In this document: in pieces, positions 57,972-64,000 of the stretch
Layout of the letters: the number at the start of each line of letters is the position of its first letter
Numbering within the stretch: the first letter of the stretch is position 1
DNA from: Verrucomicrobiota bacterium
Lineage (GTDB): Bacteria > Verrucomicrobiota > Verrucomicrobiia > Opitutales > UBA953
Assembly (NCBI GenBank): GCA_014193315.1
Contig: BJHS01000010.1
Coordinates: forward strand, 1-64,000
Reading direction: 5' to 3'
DNA: 64,000 nt
The notes under the pieces: generated by a model
Databases searched by the model: none
Told to the model about the DNA's origin: nothing
Seen by the model: only the letters and a program-made list of their open reading frames with translations
Translations under genes and position numbers: made by a program

Positions 57972-59468
57972 ATGCAATCCGACATTGGTCTCATCGGTCT
58001 GGCCGTCATGGGTCAGAACCTCGCCCTCAACATCGCCGACCACGGCTTCGCAATCTCGGTGTATAACCGGACGACCGCCAAGACCGACGAGTTCGTGAAG
58101 GAAAACCCGAAGACCCCGGGCAAGCTCACCGGCTGCCCGACCATCAAGGACTTCGCGGCCTCCCTGAAGAAGCCCCGCAAGGCCGTCATCCTCGTGAAGG
58201 CCGGCGGTCCGACCGACGCCGTGATCAACGAGCTGGCCGCGGTCTTCGAGCCGGGCGACATCATCATCGACGGCGGCAACGCCCTCTGGACGGACACCAT
58301 GCGACGCGAGAAGGAACTTAAGGCCAAGGGCCTCCGCTTCATCGGCTCCGGCGTGTCCGGCGGCGAAGAAGGCGCCCGCTTCGGGCCGTCCCTCATGCCC
58401 GGTGGCGATGCCGCCGCTTGGGCCGAGCTCAAGCCCATCTGGGAAGCCGTCGCCTCCAAGGTCGATGCCGTCACCGGCGTCGAACTCACCGGCGCCAAGC
58501 CCGGCCAGCCCATCAAGGGCGGCGTACCCTGCGTGGCCCACATCGGGCCCGACGGGGCCGGCCACTACGTCAAGATGGTGCACAACGGCATCGAGTACGG
58601 CGACATGCAGATGATCTGCGAAGCCTACGACCTGATGCGCGGCCTCCTCGGCATGACGCCGGACGAGATTGGCACCACCTTCGAAGAATGGAACAAGGGC
58701 GACCTGAATTCCTTCCTCATCGAGATCACCGCCAAGGTGCTCAAGCAGAAGGACCCGGAGACCGGGGTCCCCCTCGTCGACGTCATCCTCGACACCGCCG
58801 GCCAGAAGGGCACGGGCAAGTGGACCAGCGCCAACGCCCTCGACATGGGTGTTGCCGCCCCGACCATCGCCGAAGCCGTCTTCGCCCGCTGTCTCTCCGC
58901 CGTGAAGGAGGAACGCGTCAAAGCCGCCAAGGTCCTCCGCGGACCGAAGCGCGCGATGACCAATCCGGACCGCGCCAAGATCATCGAACAGATCCGCGAC
59001 GCCCTTTACTGCTCCAAGATCTGCTCCTACGCCCAGGGCTTCCAGCTCATGCGCGAGGCCCAGAACGAGTATAAGTGGAAGCTCAACTTTGGCGAGATCG
59101 CCCAAATCTGGCGCGGCGGTTGCATCATCCGCGCAAGTTTCCTCCAGAAGATCACGGAAGCCTTCGCCAAGAAGCGCTCGCTGGATAACCTCCTCCTCGA
59201 CCCTTACTTCAAAAAGACGGTCAAGAAGGCGCAAAAGAACTGGCGCAAGGTCATCGCCCTCGCGGTGAAGCACGGCATCCCCGTGCCGACCCTCGGCTCG
59301 GCGCTCTCGTACTTCGACTCGTACCGCACCGAAGACCTCCCGCAGAACCTGCTCCAGGGTCAGCGCGACTACTTCGGCGCCCACACCTACGAGCGCAAGG
59401 ACAAGCCCCGCGGCGAGTTCTTCCACATCGACTGGCCGGATCCCAAGCGCCCGCAGATCAAGGCCTAA
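57972..59468 (+). CDS. gnd: 6-Phosphogluconate dehydrogenase
   Basis: ATG 57972 ([26 protein letters not shown]) gives 498 residues. The Rossmann motif [12 protein letters not shown] is standard. [23 protein letters not shown] and [22 protein letters not shown] hold the catalytic Lys and substrate site. The C-terminal domain has [20 protein letters not shown]. The enzyme makes ribulose 5-phosphate and NADPH in the pentose-phosphate pathway. It stands alone, ending in a hairpin terminator. The antisense ORF of 659 residues is a shadow. Confidence 0.97.
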   Translation: MQSDIGLIGLAVMGQNLALNIADHGFAISVYNRTTAKTDEFVKENPKTPGKLTGCPTIKDFAASLKKPRKAVILVKAGGPTDAVINELAAVFEPGDIIIDGGNALWTDTMRREKELKAKGLRFIGSGVSGGEEGARFGPSLMPGGDAAAWAELKPIWEAVASKVDAVTGVELTGAKPGQPIKGGVPCVAHIGPDGAGHYVKMVHNGIEYGDMQMICEAYDLMRGLLGMTPDEIGTTFEEWNKGDLNSFLIEITAKVLKQKDPETGVPLVDVILDTAGQKGTGKWTSANALDMGVAAPTIAEAVFARCLSAVKEERVKAAKVLRGPKRAMTNPDRAKIIEQIRDALYCSKICSYAQGFQLMREAQNEYKWKLNFGEIAQIWRGGCIIRASFLQKITEAFAKKRSLDNLLLDPYFKKTVKKAQKNWRKVIALAVKHGIPVPTLGSALSYFDSYRTEDLPQNLLQGQRDYFGAHTYERKDKPRGEFFHIDWPDPKRPQIKA

Positions 59469-59490
59469 GCGCCTTGATAGAAACAGGAAA

Positions 59491-59518
59491 GGCGTCCATC
59501 TGGACGCCCTTCTTCTTT
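59491..59518 (+). terminator. Terminator between gnd and exporter operon
   Basis: GGCGTCC-ATCT-GGACGCC is a perfect 7-bp stem with a 4-nt loop and is followed by CTTCTTCTTT. On the other strand a shorter T-rich run (CTTTCCTGTTT) follows, so it may stop both convergent transcripts. Confidence 0.8.
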
Positions 59519-59525
59519 GGCCGGA

Positions 59526-60908
59526 TCACTTCGCGGACCAACCGCCGCCGGTGGCGGCCGCGAGCCGGACGGCGACCTGCCGGCGTTCCCAGACGACCAA
59601 CGAAAGCGTGCGCGCGGCCAGCGCCTCATCGCGGCGGGCGACGATGACCTCGTTCTCATGGGCTAGCCCCGCCTGGCGCCGGGCTTCGGCGTTGGCGAGA
59701 CGGACGCGGACCGCCGCGAGCACGCGACCGGTGAGTTCTTCCTGCGAAGCCAGTTCCCGGAGATCGGCGAGCGCATCCTCAACTTCGCGGAACGCGCCGA
59801 GCACGGCCTTGGTCCATTCGCCGGCGGAACCATCGATGCGCGCCCGGGCGACCTCGAGGTTGGCTTCACGGCGCCCCGCGTCGAAGAGTGGCAGATCCAC
59901 CGAAGGCGTCAGCGACCAGAAGCTCGCCGACCCGCGACCCACGCGCGAAGTTGGGTCGGCCTGCCAGCCCGCCTGGCCGTTGAGCGTCACGGACGGGTAG
60001 AAATCGGCGATAGCGGCGCCTTCGCGCGAGACCGCGGCATCGAGGTGCGCGGCGGCGGCGGCGAGGTCGGGTCGACGGAGCAGGAGTTCAGAAGGCACGC
60101 CGGCGCCGAAGGCCGGCATCGCGGCGGCGCCTTTGGCTTCGGGCAGTTTGTCGCCCGGGGCGGCGCCGATGAGCGCACGGAGCGCGTTCTCGGCCGCGGC
60201 GAGCCGACGGCGGCCGAGGCCTTCGTCGACCTTGGCCTGCGCGGCGGCGAGGCGGGCGGAGGAAAGCGGGTCGGAGTCGAGCAAGCCGGCGACCACGGTC
60301 TGCTCGACAATCTCCATCTCGCGATAGCGGGCGGCGAATTCGATCCCGAGGAAGGCGAGCTGCTCACGGGCGCCGCGGACCGCGAACCACCCGCGGGCGA
60401 CTTCGGCGGAAAGGGCGAGGTCAGCCTGCTCGGCGGTGAACTTCGCCGCGCGCGCGTCGGCGTCGGCGGCCTTGGTCTTGGCGGCCTCGCGGCCCCAGAC
60501 GTCGAGTTCCCAGGAGGCTTTGACGCCGACCGCCCCGACATCGGTGTGCCGCGGGATACCGGCGTTGAGCGGGATGCGGCCGGTCTCGAGCGAGATGCGG
60601 GAGGATTCCAGGCCGGCGCCGACGGAAAGGGCGGGCTGATCGCCGGCGTTGGCGGCGATGAGCAAGGCGACCGCCTCGCGCTGACGCGCCCGGGCGATGA
60701 CGAGGTCGGGGCTGTTCCGGCGAGCCTGGGCGATCAGCTCGAGCAACGCGGGATCGCCGAAGGCTTCGGCCCACTGCGCATCGGCGACGACGCCAGCCTG
60801 GGAAAACGCCGGCGGGGTCGCGGGTGCCTTCGGCTTCGCCATCGGGTCGTGCGCACAGCCCGCGAGGACGAGCGCCGCGAGGAGCCAAGTCTTATTTACC
60901 CGGCGCAT
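59526..60908 (-). CDS. TolC-like outer-membrane efflux lipoprotein (NodT/OprM type)
   Basis: A 460-residue outer-membrane factor. The N-terminus MRRVNKTWLLAALVLAGC is a lipoprotein signal with lipobox VLAGC. Two OEP domains follow (PF02321): the first with LLELIAQARRNSPDLVIARARQREA and VGVKASWELDVWGREAAKT; the second with LLLRRPDLAAAAAHLDAA and FYPSVTLNGQAGW, later ARRQAGLAHENEVIVARRDEAL. It forms the trimeric channel in the outer membrane. Its start overlaps the adaptor gene by 17 nt; with the ATPase and permease genes this makes a complete tripartite exporter. Confidence 0.92.
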   Translation of the reverse strand: MRRVNKTWLLAALVLAGCAHDPMAKPKAPATPPAFSQAGVVADAQWAEAFGDPALLELIAQARRNSPDLVIARARQREAVALLIAANAGDQPALSVGAGLESSRISLETGRIPLNAGIPRHTDVGAVGVKASWELDVWGREAAKTKAADADARAAKFTAEQADLALSAEVARGWFAVRGAREQLAFLGIEFAARYREMEIVEQTVVAGLLDSDPLSSARLAAAQAKVDEGLGRRRLAAAENALRALIGAAPGDKLPEAKGAAAMPAFGAGVPSELLLRRPDLAAAAAHLDAAVSREGAAIADFYPSVTLNGQAGWQADPTSRVGRGSASFWSLTPSVDLPLFDAGRREANLEVARARIDGSAGEWTKAVLGAFREVEDALADLRELASQEELTGRVLAAVRVRLANAEARRQAGLAHENEVIVARRDEALAARTLSLVVWERRQVAVRLAAATGGGWSAK

Positions 60909-61815
60909 TTTGGGAGGCGTCGATGTACACGTCCATCTGTTGGCCGACGAAGAGCGCGCGGCCGGCGGGGCGGTCGAACTGGTAGATGACCTGCAAGACG
61001 CGGGTATCGACGCGTTCGATGCTGGCGCCGGTGAGCGAGGTCTTCGGGATGACGAAGGGCTCGATGCGCACGAACTTCAGGGCGATGGCCCGGTCCTTGC
61101 CGCCGGCGAGAGAACTCTCGCCCTTCAGGTAGCCCTTGGCGGGCAGGCCTTCACGCATGCGGGTCGCGAGCTGCTCATCGACGTCGCAGCGGATCTGGAG
61201 GCGGGTGATGTCGCCGAGGACGACGGGGGCCTTGGCCCCGGCGGCCACGAACTCCCCGACGCGCACGCCGACCTGGAGGACGGTAGCGTCGATGGGTGAG
61301 CGGATCACGAGGCGGTCTAGCATGACCGCGGTCTGGTCGAGCTGAGCCTTGGCGAGCAGGAACCGCGCCTTCGCCTCCTTGGCCGCCAACTGGTAGGAGA
61401 GTAGCTCGGCGGCGGAGACGGCGCCGCTGTCCTTAATCCCCGTCCAGCGGCGGGCGGCGTCCTCGGCCCGTTCGGCGCTGGCCTCGGCGGCGGAGACCGC
61501 GGCCACCTGCACGGCCTGCTGGGCGCGGAGGTCGCGTTCATCGAGCGTCAAGATGGGGTCGCCCGCCTTCACCTGGGCCCAGACCTTCACGTGAACCTTG
61601 GTGACCGTGCCGGACGTGGGCGAACCCAGGAGCGTGTTCTCCGCGACCGCCTCGAGGAGGCCCGCGGCGGCGATGAGGCCATCCTTATCGCGGGTGGCGG
61701 GCTCATAGGGCGGTGGCTTGATCGGCGCCTCATTGGCCGTGCCGCGGGTGAGCTGCCAAGCAGAGACGGCGCCGGCGAGGGCGAGGGCGAAGAGTAGGAT
61801 GCGTTTCTTAAACAT
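60892..61815 (-). CDS. Periplasmic adaptor (membrane fusion) protein of ABC exporter
   Basis: ATG 61815 (MFKKRILLFALALAGAVSAW) gives 307 residues. An N-terminal signal anchor is followed by the biotinyl-lipoyl half motifs (GLLEAVAENTLLGSPTSGTVTKVHVKVWAQVKAGDPILTLDERDLRAQ), a short helical hairpin (~100-165), and VIRSPIDATVLQVGVRVGEFV. The later beta-barrel has RLQIRCDVDEQLATRMREGLPAKG. It resembles DevB/MacA-type adaptors, which connect the ABC transporter to the outer-membrane channel. The gene follows the ATPase gene after 8 nt. Confidence 0.88.
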   Translation of the reverse strand: MFKKRILLFALALAGAVSAWQLTRGTANEAPIKPPPYEPATRDKDGLIAAAGLLEAVAENTLLGSPTSGTVTKVHVKVWAQVKAGDPILTLDERDLRAQQAVQVAAVSAAEASAERAEDAARRWTGIKDSGAVSAAELLSYQLAAKEAKARFLLAKAQLDQTAVMLDRLVIRSPIDATVLQVGVRVGEFVAAGAKAPVVLGDITRLQIRCDVDEQLATRMREGLPAKGYLKGESSLAGGKDRAIALKFVRIEPFVIPKTSLTGASIERVDTRVLQVIYQFDRPAGRALFVGQQMDVYIDASQNAPGK

Positions 61816-61823
61816 AAGAGGGA

Positions 61824-62552
61824 TCAGAGATGGGTCGCATCGAGGAGCTTTGGGTCGTCGACCACGCGGCTGATGCGGCCGTCTTCCATCTCCGCGATGC
61901 GGTCGGCGAAGCGGAAGATACGATGATCGTGCGAAACGACGACCACGCAACGTTCAGGGGAACGGGAAAGGTCACGGACGAGTTCCATGATGTGCCCGCC
62001 GGTGTCCTTATCCAGGGCCGAGGTGGGTTCATCGCAGATGAGGAGCGGCGGTTCGTGGACGAGCGCGCGGGCGATGGCAACGCGCTGCTGCTGGCCGCCA
62101 GAGAGCGCGTTAGGGCGGCCATCTTCGCGGCCCTTGAGGCCGACCTTATCGATGATCGCGAGCGAGCGAGCGTGGGCTTCATCGTAAGGCCGACCCTGGA
62201 TGAGGAGCGGCACCATCACGTTCTCAATCACGGAGAGCGTGGGGATGAGGTTGAACGACTGGAAGACAAAGCCGAGGTGCTTGCGGCGAAACGCCGTGAG
62301 CTCCTCCTGGCCGAGGCCGTCGAGGCGCTGGCCGAAGACCTCGACCGTACCGGCCTGCGGCGTGAGGGTGCCCGCGATAACGGAGAGGAGCGTCGTCTTC
62401 CCGCAGCCTGAGGGGCCGACGAGCATGATGAGTTCGCCGCGGCGGGCTTCGAAGTCGGCCTGCTGGAGGGCGACGACCTGGTTCTCCAGCGTGCCGAAGA
62501 AGATATCCACGCCGGAGGCGCGAACGGCGATGGTGTGGGCGAGGGGGCTCAT
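61824..62552 (-). CDS. ABC transporter ATPase (DevA/MacB-type)
   Basis: Start ATG 62552 (MSPLAHTIAVRASGVDIFFG) gives 242 residues. It has Walker A GPSGCGKTT, Q-loop FVFQSFNLIPTLSVIENV, signature LSGGQQQRVAIARAL, Walker B LLICDEPTSALD and switch His VVVVSHDHRIF. This is typical of the lipoprotein-release/MacB/DevA class. It powers the exporter from the cytoplasmic side. It overlaps the permease by 4 nt and precedes the adaptor gene. Confidence 0.94.
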   Translation of the reverse strand: MSPLAHTIAVRASGVDIFFGTLENQVVALQQADFEARRGELIMLVGPSGCGKTTLLSVIAGTLTPQAGTVEVFGQRLDGLGQEELTAFRRKHLGFVFQSFNLIPTLSVIENVMVPLLIQGRPYDEAHARSLAIIDKVGLKGREDGRPNALSGGQQQRVAIARALVHEPPLLICDEPTSALDKDTGGHIMELVRDLSRSPERCVVVVSHDHRIFRFADRIAEMEDGRISRVVDDPKLLDATHL

Positions 62553-63739
62553 CCGCGGAAGACCGAGGCGGCGTCGACGCGCGACACCTTGATAATGCCG
62601 ATGATGGCGGAGACGAAGCTGATGCCCAGCACGAGGACGAACGTCGCCCATAGGATCTGCGGGTACATCACGAAGGGTGGCATGCCCTTCTCAATCATCG
62701 CGCGCCCGATGCCCTGGGCCATCCCGGCACCGAGGCCGAAGCCGATGAGCCCAGCGGTAAAGGCCTGCACGAAGAGCATGCGGGCGATGACGCCCATGCC
62801 CGCGCCCATCGCCTTGATGGCCGCAAAATATTTCAGGTTCTCGAGCACGAAGGAGTAGAACGTCTGGCCCGAAATCGCGATACCGACGAACAGGCCGAGC
62901 AAGACAGCTGTGCCGAACGAGAAAGGGATGCCGGTGTTGGTCCAGAACCACCAGAAGGTATTGCGCGCCAGGCTCCGCTCACCCCAGTTCCAGATGACTG
63001 TGTCCGACGTCCAGGCCTTGAGACCCGTACCGCGTTCGATGCGATCGCAAAGCTCAGCCGGCGTCACGCCCTTCTGCGGCTCGACGAGCATGAAGCTGAG
63101 CGTGCGACGGGCACCGAGCGTGTAGCCCTTGGCGCGATCATAGGTGGTGTAGACGAACGGTCCGCCGGTGAAGGCCCGCCTCACTTTGCAGATACCGACG
63201 ATGCGGGCCTGGATGTCGTTGACCTCGAACGTATCGCCGACCTTCAGCGGCATGGAGCGCGGCTTGCCGTCAGGCCCGACGGTCATGCGACCCATCAGCG
63301 CGGCCCCCCACTCGTCGACGATCACCGTGTCCGGCAAGCGGAGGTCCTCGATGCGCCCCTGCGTCAGGATGGCGGGCGCCCCGGCAAAGGTGTCGGCATC
63401 GATGCCGACGAGCGTGATCAGCTTGAAGTTACCATCCTGCATGCGCGCCTGGACGAAGGAGGTGTGGAGCGGGGCCGCCCAGGCGACGCCATCGACCGAG
63501 CGCACGCGACCGAGGTCGGTGTCCCGGAGGGGCTTGGCGTCGTTGACCTGCTCGACCATCGGGTCGCTGACCCAGACCTGCGCCCGGATGTTGACCATGG
63601 GCGTGTAGGTCCAGCTCATAATCCCGAAGAAGACGGAGCTCTGCTGGGCCATCAACAGCGCCGAGAACGCCAACCCACACAGGAGCATCGCGAGCTTGGC
63701 GCGGTCTCCAAAGAGCATGTTGAGGGCGAGGCGGTACAT
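62549..63739 (-). CDS. ABC transporter permease (FtsX-like, DevC/MacB-type)
   Basis: I use ATG 63739 (MYRLALNMLFGDRAKLAMLLCGLAFSALLM), giving 396 residues; GTG 63757 with a GGGAGG immediately before it is an alternative. The first helix is followed by a large periplasmic MacB_PCD-like domain (PMVNIRAQVWVSDPMVEQV ... VDGVAWAAPLHTSFV). Three C-terminal helices form the FtsX domain: GTAVLLGLFVGIAISGQTFYSFVLENLKYFAAIKAMG, VQAFTAGLIGFGLGAGMAQGIG and LWATFVLVLGISFVSAIIGI. The LKYFAAIKAMG segment is the ATPase-coupling motif. What is exported is unknown; DevBCA-type systems export glycolipids or lipid-like molecules, MacB exports macrolides and toxins. Confidence 0.92.
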   Translation of the reverse strand: MYRLALNMLFGDRAKLAMLLCGLAFSALLMAQQSSVFFGIMSWTYTPMVNIRAQVWVSDPMVEQVNDAKPLRDTDLGRVRSVDGVAWAAPLHTSFVQARMQDGNFKLITLVGIDADTFAGAPAILTQGRIEDLRLPDTVIVDEWGAALMGRMTVGPDGKPRSMPLKVGDTFEVNDIQARIVGICKVRRAFTGGPFVYTTYDRAKGYTLGARRTLSFMLVEPQKGVTPAELCDRIERGTGLKAWTSDTVIWNWGERSLARNTFWWFWTNTGIPFSFGTAVLLGLFVGIAISGQTFYSFVLENLKYFAAIKAMGAGMGVIARMLFVQAFTAGLIGFGLGAGMAQGIGRAMIEKGMPPFVMYPQILWATFVLVLGISFVSAIIGIIKVSRVDAASVFRG

Positions 63740-63790
63740 CGGGAGACTGCTAGTCACCTCCCATCAAGTCGGCGGTCAACGGGAAGTCAA

Positions 63791-63815
63791 ACGGCCCGGA
63801 GGGTGTCCGGGCCGT
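63791..63815 (-). terminator. Probable terminator
   Basis: The palindrome ACGGCCCGGA-GGGTG-TCCGGGCCGT has a perfect 10-bp stem. On the minus strand it is followed by a short T run (TTTGA), so it would end the edge-truncated gene before the exporter operon. Confidence 0.6.
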
Positions 63816-63840
63816 CGTGACCTGACCGGAGCGGGGCGGC

Positions 63841-64000
63841 TTACTTGGTGATGACTTCAACCGTGGCGGGCAGCTTGACGAAGTTCAGCTTGAACCACGC
63901 CGGCCCCCAGGAAGCGTTGACGGCCCAGGCAGCGACCAGGAGGACGAGGGCGATCGAGAAGCAGCGGACGACCTTGGCCCTGTCCTCGCTCTTGGCCGCG
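63841..64000 (-). CDS. C-terminal part of a membrane protein cut by the window edge
   Basis: Not in the ORF track. The minus strand is open from the right edge to the TAA at 63841-63843, giving 52 visible residues: a basic start (KSEDRAKVVRC), one membrane helix (FSIALVLLVAAWAVNASWG) and a short tail (AWFKLNFVKLPATVEVITK). Codon use is normal for the window. The rest lies outside. The hairpin at 63791 supports a real 3' end here. Function is unknown. Confidence 0.6.
   Translation of the reverse strand, partial: AAKSEDRAKVVRCFSIALVLLVAAWAVNASWGPAWFKLNFVKLPATVEVITK

Noticed and set aside
57447-59426. 659-residue minus-strand ORF
   Set aside because: Antisense to gnd, which has all its family motifs; only its last part enters the coaC region, in the wrong frame.

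Overview
The window looks like chromosome of a Gram-negative, high-GC member of the Verrucomicrobiota, probably an Opitutae/Opitutales-type lineage. The basis is indirect: a DUF1552/DUF1592 pair typical of the Planctomycetes-Verrucomicrobia group, a type II secretion system, lipoproteins, an autotransporter, Kdo synthesis (kdsA), menaquinone genes, and starts that mostly lack a Shine-Dalgarno sequence. The name is an inference; no rRNA gene is present. Genes are densely packed, often in ATGA/GTGA overlaps. Long antisense ORFs in the ORF track are high-GC shadows.

Layout. 1-2.5 kb is an AT-richer, accessory-looking segment: a protein cut by the left edge that joins a 4Fe-4S motif to a nuclease-like domain, facing two overlapping DNA methyltransferases of different permutation classes, which together look like a restriction-modification system. 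Next come a broken lipoprotein gene and a TraB-like lipoprotein. From 4 to 14 kb there are an esterase, a phytase-like autotransporter, a coiled-coil microprotein and the DUF1552/DUF1592 pair, separated by unusually repeat-rich intergenic DNA. 14-25.7 kb holds a type II secretion system in two convergent operons: a GspC-position gene with gspG-H-I-J-K-L-M on the plus strand and gspD-E-F on the minus strand.

26-34 kb has rmuC, tRNA-Ala, a SlyD-like isomerase with a Cys-rich tail, OsmC, a ferredoxin, purM, tRNA-Pro, a LysM protein, a Nudix hydrolase and a PfkB kinase. 33.6-39 kb is a long minus-strand series (AsmA-like, grpE, dnaJ, nadC, birA, coaX, small membrane protein). 39.8-42.6 kb carries hisG followed by aguB and aguA, which make putrescine from agmatine. 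42.8-45.4 kb is a feoA-feoB-microprotein ferrous iron operon with a Fur-type operator at the feoA start. 45.5-57.8 kb holds a POT peptide transporter, xth, a repeat-rich membrane-anchored protein, guaB, menC-menE, kdsA and a tight operon coaC-queG-membrane protein-gmk-polX. 58-64 kb holds gnd and a four-gene tripartite ABC exporter (permease, ATPase, adaptor, outer-membrane lipoprotein), with a gene cut by the right edge.

The most unusual signals are (i) the Fe-S/nuclease-like protein paired with two methyltransferases and (ii) a family of composite, palindrome-like intergenic repeats built from 8-nt and 7-nt tandem units, mostly between convergent genes, whose copies differ by 7-nt indels. 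Both are sequence observations; their functions are inferred.
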